DNA of 64,000 nt from JAFGVL01 sp964546015 (GCA_964546015.1 CAZJHO010000006.1:118796-182795); one strand, 5' to 3'. Positions 17,777 through 27,926 are shown, counted from the first letter of the stretch. Notes: generated by a model from the sequence alone, not told the origin. Numbers and translations are program-made.

Positions 17777-18859
17777 TTATTCTAAGTACAAATAGTCGTA
17801 ATGAATAAGCGGGCGTTGTCCTTTTTTACCGATTAGCTCTTTGGCTTTGTTGCTTTCGTAGTTCGATTTTCCTATACCGATGGTTTGTTCGTTGTGGTCT
17901 ATGATGCGTACGATTTCGTCTTTTTCAAAATCGCCTTTGATATTTACCACACCGACAAAGAGAATAGAAGTAGCGGTTTGTTCCTGCAACGCTTTTACGG
18001 CTCCTTCGTTGATGTATATTTCTCCTTTCGAAAAACTTTCGCTGTGAGCAATCCATTTTTTTACACTCGAAATATTTTTCGTGTTGGGAACAAACTTAGT
18101 ATAGACAATATTATTGCCTTTGCGTAGCAGATCTGTGAGTATGTTGTCTTTTTTTCCGTTGGCAATGATGACGGTAATACCTTCGTCGGCAACTTTGCGT
18201 GCGATGGTTGTTTTGGTAAGCATACCTCCACGACCGAAAGATGATTTGCCGGCTTGAATATATTGGTTGATATTTTTGTCGGGCTGCACTTCGCGTATTA
18301 CTCGTGACTGCGGATTATCCGGATGTCCATCATAAATACCATCGATATTGCTTAAAATGATTAAAGCTTCAGAGCGCATCATGGTTGCTATCAATCCTGA
18401 TAATTCGTCGTTGTCAGTAAACATGAGTTCGGTTACCGAAATGGCGTCGTTTTCGTTCACAATAGGGATTACCTTTTGTGCCAACATTTCTGTAATGCAA
18501 TTCTTTTGTGTCAAGTAATGCCCTCGTGTGCCGAAACTTTCCTTGGTTGTGAGTACTTGTCCGCAAATAATACCATGCTTGCGGAAAAGTTCGTAGTAAT
18601 GATTGATTAACTTGGCTTGTCCGACTGCCGAAAAGACTTGACGGACAGAAACGGCATCTAATTTTTTATTCAGTTTCAGTTCATTTCTACCCGAAGCAAC
18701 CGCCCCCGACGAAACCAAAATAATTTCGACTCCTTTTTTGTGTAATACTGCAATTTGGTCGACTAACGCAGCAATGCGCTCCAGATCGAGCGTACCGTCT
18801 TTATGGGTAAGCACATTGCTGCCTATTTTGATGGTTATTTTTTTATATTGATAATCCAT
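17777..18859 (-). CDS. proB: Glutamate 5-kinase
   Basis: This enzyme phosphorylates glutamate to glutamyl 5-phosphate, the first step of proline synthesis. The amino-acid kinase domain spans residues 5-255, with IKIGSNVLT at the N-terminus, VSSGAVASGRNEL, the glutamate-binding NENDAIS, TDNDELSGLIA and GRGGMLTK. A C-terminal PUA domain (about 275-355) is present. It has 360 aa from ATG 18859 and is full length. The start is chosen because a -7 element (18887-18894) covers the longer TTG-initiated alternative. proA, normally a partner, does not follow. Confidence 0.95.
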   Translation of the reverse strand: MDYQYKKITIKIGSNVLTHKDGTLDLERIAALVDQIAVLHKKGVEIILVSSGAVASGRNELKLNKKLDAVSVRQVFSAVGQAKLINHYYELFRKHGIICGQVLTTKESFGTRGHYLTQKNCITEMLAQKVIPIVNENDAISVTELMFTDNDELSGLIATMMRSEALIILSNIDGIYDGHPDNPQSRVIREVQPDKNINQYIQAGKSSFGRGGMLTKTTIARKVADEGITVIIANGKKDNILTDLLRKGNNIVYTKFVPNTKNISSVKKWIAHSESFSKGEIYINEGAVKALQEQTATSILFVGVVNIKGDFEKDEIVRIIDHNEQTIGIGKSNYESNKAKELIGKKGQRPLIHYDYLYLE

Positions 18860-18886
18860 AAAAGCTGAATCATTATTTGCAGAGAA

Positions 18887-18894
18887 CAAAAATA
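18887..18894 (-). promoter_or_regulatory. -7 promoter element for proB
   Basis: The minus strand reads TATTTTTG (TAnnTTTG), 28 bp before the chosen proB ATG. Confidence 0.45.
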
Positions 18895-18926
18895 CATTTT
18901 TTCGGGCTGATTAAAAAACCTTTTTG

Positions 18927-19622
18927 CTATAGTTTCTCCTCATCCGCAAAACTGTAATAATCATCATGTGCGATAATTATATGGTCAATAAGCGGAATAT
19001 CAATGGCTTTAAAAGCATCTCGTAGTTTCGTGGTGATATGAATATCTTCGCGGCTTGGCTGAGGGTTTCCTGAAGGGTGATTGTGGCAAATAGCTACAGA
19101 CGACGCCAAATTGTTAATCGCATTTTTCAATACCATTTTAATATCGACGACGCTACCGCTTGTTCCGCCCGTACTGATACGGCTTTGTGTGATTACTTTG
19201 TTGGCTCGGTTGAGTAGTAACAACCAAATTTCTTCGTGAGCTAAATCGGCTAACAAAGGCTGAAATAATTCAAAAATATCTTTACTGCAACGGATGCTTG
19301 CCTTTTCGAGCGATTCGGATAATTTTCTCCTTCGCCCCAGTTCCATGGCGGCTACAATGGTAATGGCTTTTGCTTCGCCAACGCCTTTGAAATTAGCGAT
19401 TAAATCTTTTACAGATAACCGTCCGAGCTCATTCAGATTATTTTTTGCCAAACTTAGAATACGGCGTGATAGTTCAACAGCTGTTTCGTCTTTATTGCCC
19501 GAACCAATCAGAATGGCAAGCAATTCAGCGTCCGAAAGAGCGGCAATGCCTTTTTGCAGCATTTTTTCGCGCGGGCGGTCTTCTTTTGCCCAATCGTTTA
19601 TGGTAAGGCGTTTTTCAAGCAT
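18927..19622 (-). CDS. radC: RadC family JAB/MPN-domain protein
   Basis: A 231-aa RadC (UPF0758) protein. An N-terminal helix-hairpin-helix region (LIANFKGVGEAKAITIVAAMELGRR) precedes the JAB metalloprotease-like domain with the zinc motif HNHPSGNPQPSREDI. Historically called a DNA repair protein, its biochemical role is unresolved. Its ATG lies one base beyond the stop of the upstream thioredoxin gene, so it is probably co-transcribed as the last gene of the helicase > aminopeptidase > thioredoxin > radC run. Confidence 0.93.
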   Translation of the reverse strand: MLEKRLTINDWAKEDRPREKMLQKGIAALSDAELLAILIGSGNKDETAVELSRRILSLAKNNLNELGRLSVKDLIANFKGVGEAKAITIVAAMELGRRRKLSESLEKASIRCSKDIFELFQPLLADLAHEEIWLLLLNRANKVITQSRISTGGTSGSVVDIKMVLKNAINNLASSVAICHNHPSGNPQPSREDIHITTKLRDAFKAIDIPLIDHIIIAHDDYYSFADEEKL

Positions 19623-19623
19623 A

Positions 19624-21027
19624 TTATTTCAGCTCGTTTTCTAAAATTATTTCCAGTGATTTAGCATCGATTTTCTTGGCAAAAATGCTTTTGTCTTTAT
19701 CAAGCAAATAAACGCCCGGTGTAGTCGAGGTGTCGTAAAATTGCCAATAGTATGAATCTCGATTAGGATCCCATGCATTGATCCAATCTTGCAGATTATT
19801 TTTTTCGATAAAATCCGTCCATTCTTTTTTATCGGTCATCGTGTAGATAGCGATGACCTTGAATCCTTTGTCCTTGTATTTTTGATATATTTCGTGTATT
19901 TTAGGAGTGACTTCTTTGCAATGCCCGCACGAGGGCTCAAAGAAAAACAGTAAAGTGAACGGTGCTTTTACATCATACACCTTGAATGGTGTACCGTCAT
20001 ATTTTACTAAAGGAAGATTTTGACCTTTCATGCCGATTTGGTTGTAACGCACTTTCTTTACTTCCGAAGTGACATTCGCCATAATGGTCGAGTCTGCCCA
20101 ATAAGCTTGTCCGGTAAAATAATATTTATCGGCAATGGTTACCAGTAGTTTATCCATTCCCATTATTTTGCTTGTTACAGAGTAATTTATCATGTAGTTG
20201 GTCATCAATTCAAAACAAACAGAGTCTTTTTTAGTTTTTTCGATTAGGTTGATAACTTCGGGAATGATACTGTCCGGTATCTGAATAAGCACTTTTTGTG
20301 TATAATCGTCTAATTTCTGATTAAGCATATTCAATCGCCACGAACGGCGATCTGCTACATCAATATTATCCCAATAATGTTTTTTGGCGTATTGATAGCG
20401 TGCCATCATTCCTTCGCGATCGGTCGGTTGGATATTTTGCAATTCTTTGGGATATTGTGGCGTAATTAATGAATTAACAAAAAGTCCGAAGATTTGTCCT
20501 TTGTATTCTTGCCCCAAAAGTGCTTGATGAGCTTTAACCTCTTCGTCGAGTTGTTTGAATTTTTCTTGTACGGCTTTTTGTTTGATGCTATCATCTTTTG
20601 CCGCTTCGTATTCGTCTTGTAGGACTTTTTGTTCTTTGTGCTTTTGAGCCATGTATTTGCCGAATGCCATAAAAGCATCTGTTTGTGGTGCTCCCGAAGC
20701 TTGAAATCCGGAGGCGGAAGTCGTGTCAATTTTCACGGATATATTTTGCTCGGAGCCAATTAGCATTTCATAATAACGGGCTGAATGCAGATACACAAGG
20801 TACATGCCTTCGTTAAGTGGTTTTTTCTTTTGGAAAACTCCTTTTCCTTTATCGTTCAGTTGTATTGTATCGACAACATATACTTTGCCGTTGAAATAAC
20901 TGGCTAAAAATAGTTGTTTATTTGCGAGTTGCGAAGCTGTAATATCAATATGATAGCCGCTTGTTTTAGTTGCATATACTGAAAGAAAACAAAAAAAAGA
21001 TACCAGTAAAAAAGCTATTTTTTTCAT
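19624..21027 (-). CDS. Secreted thiol-disulfide oxidoreductase, TlpA-like, with DUF4369/DUF5106-type N-terminal region
   Basis: A 467-aa exported protein. Residues 1-19 are a signal peptide. Residues 22-110 resemble the DUF4369 beta-sandwich. A long helical middle follows, corresponding to DUF5106, with a Lys/Glu/Gln-rich stretch at about 130-170. The C-terminal thioredoxin fold (about residue 325 on) carries the redox motif CGHC in FFFEPSCGHCKEV. It probably reduces or isomerises disulfides in envelope proteins. Such modular thioredoxins are abundant in Bacteroidota. It is five bases from the aminopeptidase gene and one base from radC. Confidence 0.87.
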   Translation of the reverse strand: MKKIAFLLVSFFCFLSVYATKTSGYHIDITASQLANKQLFLASYFNGKVYVVDTIQLNDKGKGVFQKKKPLNEGMYLVYLHSARYYEMLIGSEQNISVKIDTTSASGFQASGAPQTDAFMAFGKYMAQKHKEQKVLQDEYEAAKDDSIKQKAVQEKFKQLDEEVKAHQALLGQEYKGQIFGLFVNSLITPQYPKELQNIQPTDREGMMARYQYAKKHYWDNIDVADRRSWRLNMLNQKLDDYTQKVLIQIPDSIIPEVINLIEKTKKDSVCFELMTNYMINYSVTSKIMGMDKLLVTIADKYYFTGQAYWADSTIMANVTSEVKKVRYNQIGMKGQNLPLVKYDGTPFKVYDVKAPFTLLFFFEPSCGHCKEVTPKIHEIYQKYKDKGFKVIAIYTMTDKKEWTDFIEKNNLQDWINAWDPNRDSYYWQFYDTSTTPGVYLLDKDKSIFAKKIDAKSLEIILENELK

Positions 21028-21032
21028 AGTTT

Positions 21033-22802
21033 TTAATGTGAAATTTGTTTTTCAAGCCAAATTATTTCGTCTTTTTCTAAAAAATCGGATAATTCGGCAA
21101 ATACTCTTTGATGATAATGGTTTAACCAATTATTTTCATCCGGTGTTAATAATGAAAAATCAATCATTTTTTTATCAAACGGGCACAAAGTTACAGTTTC
21201 GAAATGTAAAAATGAAGCCTTGTTTTCTACTTTTTTTACCAAAATCAAATTTTCCAACCGAATGCCGTATTCATTTGTTTTGTACGCTCCCGGTTCGTTT
21301 GATAGAAGCATTCCTTCTTTCAGTGGAATTTTGTTTCCCGCAGGACGGATGTTATATTTGCCTTCGTGTACGCACGAGAAATAACCAACGCCGTGCCCTG
21401 TGCCGTGTCCGTAATTTAATCCGTTTTCCCATAAAGCTTTTCGAGCTAATATATCCAGTTGGTAGCCGTAAGTTCCTTCTGGAAAAACGGCTTGAGCCAA
21501 AGCGATATGTCCTTTCAATACAAGCGTATAATCTCGTTTTTGATTGTCGGTAGGATTATCTCCGATAAAAATAGTACGAGTAATGTCTGTCGTGCTGTGT
21601 AAATAATGTGCTCCGGAATCAATTAATAAAAGGTTTCCTGTGGTAATCTTTGCGTTTGTTTCGGTGGTGGCGTGGTAGTGTACAATGGCTCCGTGCGCGC
21701 CGAATCCAACAATGGAAGGGAAACTTTCGCTGAAAAAATCTTTTTGTTCCGCTCTAAACGCTCGTAGTTTTTCGGCAATTGTCAATTCATTCAAATCTAT
21801 TTTCTGTTCTATAGAGTGCTCCAGCCATCGAAGAAATCGAATCATTGCTACGCCGTCTTTTTGCATTGCTTTTTTAACTCCATCTATTTGAGTTTCATTT
21901 AAGCTCGCTTTTAAGTTTTCTATTGGTGAAGATTTCAAAAATAAATATTCTTTTCTGTCTAAAAAGCTGCATACTAATGCATTCATCCTTTCCGGATCGA
22001 TCCATACTTTCTTGTCCGAAATGTTTTTTATATACGGAAGAAATTCATCGTAATCTTTAATGATGATGTTTTGCGCTTTAAAATAGGGGAGAAGTTTTTC
22101 TTCTATTTTACCCTGTTTTACAAAAAGAATAGATTTTTTGCTTTCTACTGCCGCATAAGCTATTGGCGTAGGATTATATTCGGTGTCGCAAGCTCGGATA
22201 TTGAAAAGCCAAGCGATTTCTTCGGGCGAATTGATTAACAAGTAATCAACGAATTTTACTTGCATTACTTGTCGTATGTTCGCTATCTTTTCAGCAGCAG
22301 ATTGTCCTGCAAATTTTTCGTCGTGAAGAAAAATCTTTGCGTTAGGAAAAGGAATCTTTTCTTCACGCAAATTATTTAAGAAATTACTGTCGGAAATTAG
22401 TTCAATATTATTTTTCAGCAATTTCTTTTCTATAGAATCATATTCGTTTACAGAGAAAAGTGATTTATCAATCAGTACTTTATCTTTTGGAGAAAGATTA
22501 GCACAAAGCCATTCGATAAACGATGGCGTTTCTTTTTCACCCTCTCTGAACAATTTGATGCTTGTGTCTTTCAATTCTGCTTCAGCTTGCAGATAATAGC
22601 GTGGGTCTGTCCAAAGCCCTGCATCGGATAGCGTAACAAGCAATGTACCTGCCGAGCCGGTAAAGCCGGAGAAATAACGCCGTATCTGCCAATATTCCGG
22701 AATATATTCGCTGCCGTGCGGGTCGGCAGTAGGTATGACTACGGCGGAGATATTTGCTTGACACATGCCTCCCCGAAGTTTTATAAGTCTGTTTTTAAAC
22801 AT
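21033..22802 (-). CDS. Aminopeptidase P family (Xaa-Pro aminopeptidase, M24B)
   Basis: A 589-aa cytosolic metallopeptidase predicted to remove N-terminal residues preceding proline. Two creatinase-like N-terminal domains (about 1-300) precede a pita-bread catalytic domain. Metal ligands are recognisable in LLIDSGAHY and STTDITRT (Asp, Asp), GHGTGHGVGYF (His), LLSNEPGAY (Glu) and GIRLENLILV (Glu). The three-domain, roughly 590-residue form resembles the eukaryotic/Bacteroidota APP1 type rather than E. coli PepP (about 440 aa). It lies between the helicase (6-bp gap) and the thioredoxin gene. Confidence 0.93.
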   Translation of the reverse strand: MFKNRLIKLRGGMCQANISAVVIPTADPHGSEYIPEYWQIRRYFSGFTGSAGTLLVTLSDAGLWTDPRYYLQAEAELKDTSIKLFREGEKETPSFIEWLCANLSPKDKVLIDKSLFSVNEYDSIEKKLLKNNIELISDSNFLNNLREEKIPFPNAKIFLHDEKFAGQSAAEKIANIRQVMQVKFVDYLLINSPEEIAWLFNIRACDTEYNPTPIAYAAVESKKSILFVKQGKIEEKLLPYFKAQNIIIKDYDEFLPYIKNISDKKVWIDPERMNALVCSFLDRKEYLFLKSSPIENLKASLNETQIDGVKKAMQKDGVAMIRFLRWLEHSIEQKIDLNELTIAEKLRAFRAEQKDFFSESFPSIVGFGAHGAIVHYHATTETNAKITTGNLLLIDSGAHYLHSTTDITRTIFIGDNPTDNQKRDYTLVLKGHIALAQAVFPEGTYGYQLDILARKALWENGLNYGHGTGHGVGYFSCVHEGKYNIRPAGNKIPLKEGMLLSNEPGAYKTNEYGIRLENLILVKKVENKASFLHFETVTLCPFDKKMIDFSLLTPDENNWLNHYHQRVFAELSDFLEKDEIIWLEKQISH

Positions 22803-22808
22803 GGCTTT

Positions 22809-25262
22809 TTAATGATCGGATTTTAAAAATTCGCTATGTTTTACAATCATTTTCAACTCGCTATAACTAAACTCTTCGCCTAATTTTTCCCGCAATTCGC
22901 TAAATCCCTCAAAATTATTTTTTTCGATAAAGGTTGTGGCTCGTTTCAGTTTTTCGTCCGTTACAAAAAGGCTGATGTCCAATTCGCCATTCTCCACGAA
23001 ATAGGCCAAATGGTTTTCGATAGTGTTTATAGTTAAATTCCGTTCGGTAGCGATTTCAGCGATTTTCATTCCTTGTTTGAATAGATTTAATGACGCTTCT
23101 TTCGTATCTATTTTGGGCTCTTTTGCCGGTTTTTCTTTTTCGAAATGCAAAGGAATATCCTGTTTCTCAATACCGTATTCCATGCAATAATCGTTGATGA
23201 TTTCGATTATTTCGCTGCCGTATTGTCTTACACGGGCGCTACCCATGCCATTGATTGTTTTTAATGATCGTTCGTCTGTTGGCAGGTAAAAAGCCAGTTC
23301 GAATAATGTTTTTTGTGAAAAAATTTGGTAAGCAATGATGTTTAGTTCGTCCGCTTTCGCGTTGCGCCATGCACGAAGCGTATTGAATACTTCAGGGTGT
23401 GGTATCTTGTCGGACTGTTCGATTTTGACGGCTTTTGCCGACACTTTAGGTGTTGTTTTTTCTATCGTGGCAATGGCTCGAGCTTCCAGTTGTGATTTTA
23501 TCGAAAATCCTTCGGTGCAAGCTTGAAAACAAACATTTTTTAGATTGATTTCTTCCGACAGTTTTTTAACTGTATCTGTTAACTGTTTTTTTACAGCTTG
23601 ATTATCAATGTCAAAATCGGCTTTTTCGATGTTTTCGCTGATGTTTTCTTTGATTTTTTTGAAGAAATAGAGTGCGCCTTTTTTTATCCGCTCTTGTAAT
23701 GCTTGATTTCCTTCTGCGTTGCGTTCAGTTGAAAGTAACTGTGTAATTTGTGTGTGGAATTTATTAGCAACATCAATAATATCCATATCTGTTTTTGTGA
23801 GAATAGATTGGAAAACATCGTTCAACGATTGCGGAACAGCGCTTTGATTTTCGTAAGCTGTCTTGATCAGCGAACTCAGCAAATAACGCAAACGCGAAAA
23901 TTGGAATAATTCTTTCAGTAATTCGTATTGATATGCTAATTTAGCCTCATTTAATTGCGCTTGGTCAGGCTGATTTTGCTCTATTTGATGAATAAAATCG
24001 GTAACTGTTCCGTCATTGATTACGCTTCGGTTCGATATTTTAGAGCTGAGTACCATTCCCTCCAGCGTTTTACAGCGGCTTAGCGCCACATATACCTGTC
24101 CGTGTGCAAATGAGGCTTCGGCATCAATAATTGCCCGCTCAAAGGTAAGTCCTTGGCTTTTGTGTATTGTGATTGCCCACGCCAATTTAAGAGGATATTG
24201 CTTGAAAACTCCCTCTACATTTTCGGTAATTTCATTTGTCGTTTCGTTGAGCGTATATTTTATATTTTCCCATTCGAGTGGAATAACAGCTATCTCATGC
24301 GATTCGTGGGGACATTGTACATAAATTGTTTTTTCGTTGATACGGGTTATTTTACCGATTTTTCCGTTGAAAAACAGTTTTTCGTACGACGGATCATTTT
24401 TTACGAACATCACCTGTGCGCCTTCTTTCAGTTCTAAGTTAAATTCGGTAGGGTAGGCGTATTCAGGAAAATTATCTTTGATTTCGGCAGTGAAACATTG
24501 TTTTTCGGTGTCGAGCTGTTCGAGTTTGCTTTCGTTGATGCGTTGCGCTTGCGCATTGTGTGTGCAGAGAGTTATATAACCGTCATCTGTCAAAGGCTCA
24601 AAGTCCGGAAGATAGCGTTCGTTCAGTATATTCAGGGTATTGGTGTCGAGGCGGTTTTCGCGTATTTTATTCAGTATTTCGATAAAATAATCGTCTTGTT
24701 GTCGGAAAACATGAGTTAATTCAATGCTGATATACGAAGTTTCCCGTAAGGCTTTGCAGCTGAAAAAGTAGCCGGTGTCATAGTACATGTTTAGCAGTTG
24801 CCATTCATCTTCTTTTATTACGGGTGAGAGTTGTTGCAAATCGCCAATCATAAGCAGTTGGACGCCGCCGAAAGGTTTTTGTTTGTCGCGAAAGCGCCGT
24901 AAAACTCTATCCACTGCATCGAGCAAATCGGCGCGCACCATACTGATTTCGTCAATAACTAACAAATCCAAGCTTCGGATGATATTTATCTTCTCGCGAT
25001 TGAAGCGTTGTTCTTTTACTGTAGATTCGTTGTTAATTTGCGGACCGAATCCTATCTGAAAAAAAGAATGAATGGTTACCCCGCCTGCATTGAGAGCTGC
25101 TACGCCCGTTGGTGCTACCACAATCATTCGTTTAGGTGAATGAACTTTTAAATTGTGTAAAAAAGTGGTTTTCCCGGTACCGGCTTTTCCTGTAAGAAAA
25201 ATATGTCGGTTAGTATATTGAACAAAGTCGAAAGCGAGTTGTAATGCTTCGTTGGTTTGCAT
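22809..25262 (-). CDS. PIF1/RecD-like DNA helicase with HRDC and C-terminal HTH domains
   Basis: An 817-aa superfamily 1B helicase. The N-terminal motor has Walker A GKAGTGKTTFL near residues 25-35, the DEAD-like LVIDEISMVRADLLD, the Q-rich GDLQQLSPV, and the C-terminal motif AWAITIHKSQGLTFERAIID with VALSRCKTLEGMVL. An HRDC-like domain (about 625-700; LRAWRNAKADELN, INGMGSARVRQYG) and a HTH_40-type winged helix (about 720-815; GMKIAEIATERNLTINTIENHL) follow. These add-ons are typical of RecQ, suggesting work on branched DNA or replication forks. It is first in the run to radC, 98 bp after the preceding gene. Confidence 0.87.
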   Translation of the reverse strand: MQTNEALQLAFDFVQYTNRHIFLTGKAGTGKTTFLHNLKVHSPKRMIVVAPTGVAALNAGGVTIHSFFQIGFGPQINNESTVKEQRFNREKINIIRSLDLLVIDEISMVRADLLDAVDRVLRRFRDKQKPFGGVQLLMIGDLQQLSPVIKEDEWQLLNMYYDTGYFFSCKALRETSYISIELTHVFRQQDDYFIEILNKIRENRLDTNTLNILNERYLPDFEPLTDDGYITLCTHNAQAQRINESKLEQLDTEKQCFTAEIKDNFPEYAYPTEFNLELKEGAQVMFVKNDPSYEKLFFNGKIGKITRINEKTIYVQCPHESHEIAVIPLEWENIKYTLNETTNEITENVEGVFKQYPLKLAWAITIHKSQGLTFERAIIDAEASFAHGQVYVALSRCKTLEGMVLSSKISNRSVINDGTVTDFIHQIEQNQPDQAQLNEAKLAYQYELLKELFQFSRLRYLLSSLIKTAYENQSAVPQSLNDVFQSILTKTDMDIIDVANKFHTQITQLLSTERNAEGNQALQERIKKGALYFFKKIKENISENIEKADFDIDNQAVKKQLTDTVKKLSEEINLKNVCFQACTEGFSIKSQLEARAIATIEKTTPKVSAKAVKIEQSDKIPHPEVFNTLRAWRNAKADELNIIAYQIFSQKTLFELAFYLPTDERSLKTINGMGSARVRQYGSEIIEIINDYCMEYGIEKQDIPLHFEKEKPAKEPKIDTKEASLNLFKQGMKIAEIATERNLTINTIENHLAYFVENGELDISLFVTDEKLKRATTFIEKNNFEGFSELREKLGEEFSYSELKMIVKHSEFLKSDH

Positions 25263-25360
25263 AAAAAGGTTTTAAGTTCTAAATTCAAGGTTTTTAGTCA
25301 AATAACACTTATTTGGCTTGGGTTGCGAGGAATAAATCTGAGTCAACACAGACTACACAT

Positions 25361-27826
25361 TTATCGCTTTAATTCCTTTTGTATCTCTTGCCGTATGGTG
25401 TCTATGTACTTTTCAATCGTTTTTCCTTCGGGATATTGGGGTTTAAGAAAAGTAACATTTACTTTAGTGCCGAATTTCGGAAAACTGCTTCCTTGCGGTA
25501 ATGCGTCATAAGCGCCCGATATTGCTACCGGTACTACCGGTACATTCAATTGGCTGCTAAGGATAGCGAACATTTTTTTGAATTCGCCTAATGAGCCGTC
25601 TGCCGAACGGGTTCCTTCGGGGAAAAGAATTACCTTGTTGCCTGTCAATAATACTTCCGCTAACTTATGTATCGATTCTTTCAGGTTTGAGTTCAGATCC
25701 ATCACAATAACATTATTGTGATTTGCCAGAAAACGCAGTATGCTGTTTTTTACATGTTTTTCTTTAGCGTAGAAATAGGTCTTTTTCAATGCTTTTCGTC
25801 GTAGAAAAGAAGCAACAAAAAGTCCGTCGATAAAACTTTGATGATTCGGGGCAATGATGCAAGCGCCCTCAGGAATATTGGAAATCCCATTTCCGCTAAA
25901 TTTAAAATAAACTTTAAAGAAATACTTGAAAATAGTTTTTATAATAACTTGAGTTGGCCAGGCTTTGGGTAATTTCCCTCCGGTTTGCGTATTTAATGCA
26001 GCAGACCATTCGGTATTTTCTTCTTCTTTGAAGAATTTCTTTTCCTTTTTAATATAATCAGCTAATTTTTCCAATGATGAAAACTGAAGTAATTTGTCAT
26101 TTTCGATGGTAATCCCGAAGCGTTGTTCGATATGGTCGATCAAACTTAATTTGCCTAATGAATCTAATGCTAAATCATATTGAACATGCAGACTCGGAAG
26201 AACTTTTACATTGATCATTCTTTCGATAAAGTGTTTCAAGGCAAGAAATTCATTGCTTAGAGGACGATTGATTTCGGTTTCTATCGGGTTATCCGGCTTT
26301 ATTAATTCATGAAGTTTAAAGCGTTGAATTTTCGAAAGCCGTGTTTTAGGAAGTTCATTTTTTGTCAGCGTTAACTGAGAAATTTGTTTATATGAACTTT
26401 GCTTTTGATTGAAAGGAGATAATACATTTTCACGGAAATAAGCATTGAGGTCTGTTATTCCAAGGGTTGCCAATTTTTCATAATCGGGAAATATTACAAC
26501 ATGCAAAACATCATTTACAGCAAATACACCTGCTTCTTTAATTACATCAAAATCAGCTTCTAATTTGCTTTCCAATTCGACCGGATTAATGTTTTTCCCG
26601 TTAGACAGGACAATAATTTCTTTTTTTCGTCCGGTTATAAAAAGAAAACCGTTTTTATCCAAATAACCTAAATCTCCTGTGTATAACCAACCGTTTTTTA
26701 GAACTTGTGCCGTTTCTTCGGGTTGGTTATAGTATCCTTGCATGATATTGTCTCCTTTGGCGACAATTTCTCCATTTTCGATTTTTATGGTTAATCCGGG
26801 CAAGGCTTCTCCGGGCGATCCTATTTTAACCCTTCCGGGGCGTGTGAATGTAATCATTGGAGCGGCTTCGGTCATTCCATATCCTTCGAGTACATCAAAT
26901 CCCAATGTTTTGAAAAAACCTCCTACTTCTTTCGGGAGCGCTGCTCCCCCACTTACGAGATATAACAGATGACCTCCGAATCCGTCGTGAACCTTTTTGA
27001 AAATCTTTTGAGAGAATTTTTTATTGTTAATGGATTCGGCTATTTTAAAAATTGCACGGGTTGCAAATGAGGCATCTATTTTAGCCTTAAGTCCTTTGTA
27101 GATTAATTCATACAATCTCGGAACACCGATAATTATTGCAACATGATTGTTTTTAAGTGTTTCCAGCAGGTCGGAGGATTGCATGGACGGAGACATCACG
27201 ATTGTTGCTCCGACATATAGCGGCGCCATCATCGAACCGATTAATGGAAAAATATGATGCAATGGAAGAAGGATTAAGGTCTGGCGTTCGGGAGCAAATA
27301 TTACGACTTCTTTGGAAACGCCATCCATATTTGCTATCAAATTTTTGTAAGAAAGCATGACTCCTTTTGGATTTCCTGTTGTTCCTGAAGTATAAATAAT
27401 GACTGCTGTTTTTTCCAAATTCTCGGGGGTTTGTTGAAAATGATTTGTAAAATCATTTTCAATTACATCTGTTATAGGATACAAGATTTCCGGCTTGTAA
27501 TTCGTTTTTTGAAGAATAGATTCTATATCACCTATTTGTCCTGCTCCGACAAATAATAAATCCGGTTTGCAATCATTTAAGATATAAGCCACATCATCGT
27601 GCGATGCGCCATAATCGATAGGTACGACAATGCACCCGTTTTGTAATCCCGAATAAAAAACGCTAATCCAATCTATACTATTTTCAGCATAAATACCAAT
27701 AACTTGATAGGAATTATGTTGGTATTTTTTTGCATAAGAATTGATTCTTAAAAATAATTCTTTATAAGAAATGGATCCGGACTGTGTAATAACAGCTTGT
27801 TTAGAAATATCAGCTATATTTATCAT
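25361..27826 (-). CDS. Fusion: acyl-ACP/CoA ligase + acyl carrier domain + PlsC acyltransferase
   Basis: An 821-aa trifunctional lipid enzyme. Residues 1-505 are an ANL ligase (IYTSGTTGNPKGVML; EGYGMTEAAPM; ITGRKKEIIVLSNGKNI). Residues 520-595 are a small carrier domain whose YDLALDSLGKLSL carries a phosphopantetheine-type serine near residue 554. Residues 640-815 are a 1-acylglycerol-phosphate acyltransferase-like domain with the catalytic NHQSFID (about 655) and FPEGTRSADG (about 735). A fatty acid would be adenylated, loaded on the carrier arm and passed to a lyso-lipid acceptor, similar in logic to E. coli Aas but with a built-in carrier. This route is inference from domain order. There are no strong membrane helices. 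Confidence 0.86.
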   Translation of the reverse strand: MINIADISKQAVITQSGSISYKELFLRINSYAKKYQHNSYQVIGIYAENSIDWISVFYSGLQNGCIVVPIDYGASHDDVAYILNDCKPDLLFVGAGQIGDIESILQKTNYKPEILYPITDVIENDFTNHFQQTPENLEKTAVIIYTSGTTGNPKGVMLSYKNLIANMDGVSKEVVIFAPERQTLILLPLHHIFPLIGSMMAPLYVGATIVMSPSMQSSDLLETLKNNHVAIIIGVPRLYELIYKGLKAKIDASFATRAIFKIAESINNKKFSQKIFKKVHDGFGGHLLYLVSGGAALPKEVGGFFKTLGFDVLEGYGMTEAAPMITFTRPGRVKIGSPGEALPGLTIKIENGEIVAKGDNIMQGYYNQPEETAQVLKNGWLYTGDLGYLDKNGFLFITGRKKEIIVLSNGKNINPVELESKLEADFDVIKEAGVFAVNDVLHVVIFPDYEKLATLGITDLNAYFRENVLSPFNQKQSSYKQISQLTLTKNELPKTRLSKIQRFKLHELIKPDNPIETEINRPLSNEFLALKHFIERMINVKVLPSLHVQYDLALDSLGKLSLIDHIEQRFGITIENDKLLQFSSLEKLADYIKKEKKFFKEEENTEWSAALNTQTGGKLPKAWPTQVIIKTIFKYFFKVYFKFSGNGISNIPEGACIIAPNHQSFIDGLFVASFLRRKALKKTYFYAKEKHVKNSILRFLANHNNVIVMDLNSNLKESIHKLAEVLLTGNKVILFPEGTRSADGSLGEFKKMFAILSSQLNVPVVPVAISGAYDALPQGSSFPKFGTKVNVTFLKPQYPEGKTIEKYIDTIRQEIQKELKR

Positions 27827-27926
27827 TTAAATGATTAATATTTGTTGCAATAAAAATTTATTTAAACTAAATTATCTTTTTTAGGTCTTAGCCAATGTAG
27901 ATTACAACAGCTTAGGTCGAAGTTTT

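Noticed and set aside
25299..25315. Small palindrome CAAATAA-cac-TTATTTG before the PIF1-like helicase gene as a terminator
   Set aside because: The stem is 7-10 bp and AT-only, with no T-tract on either strand; it is not convincing.
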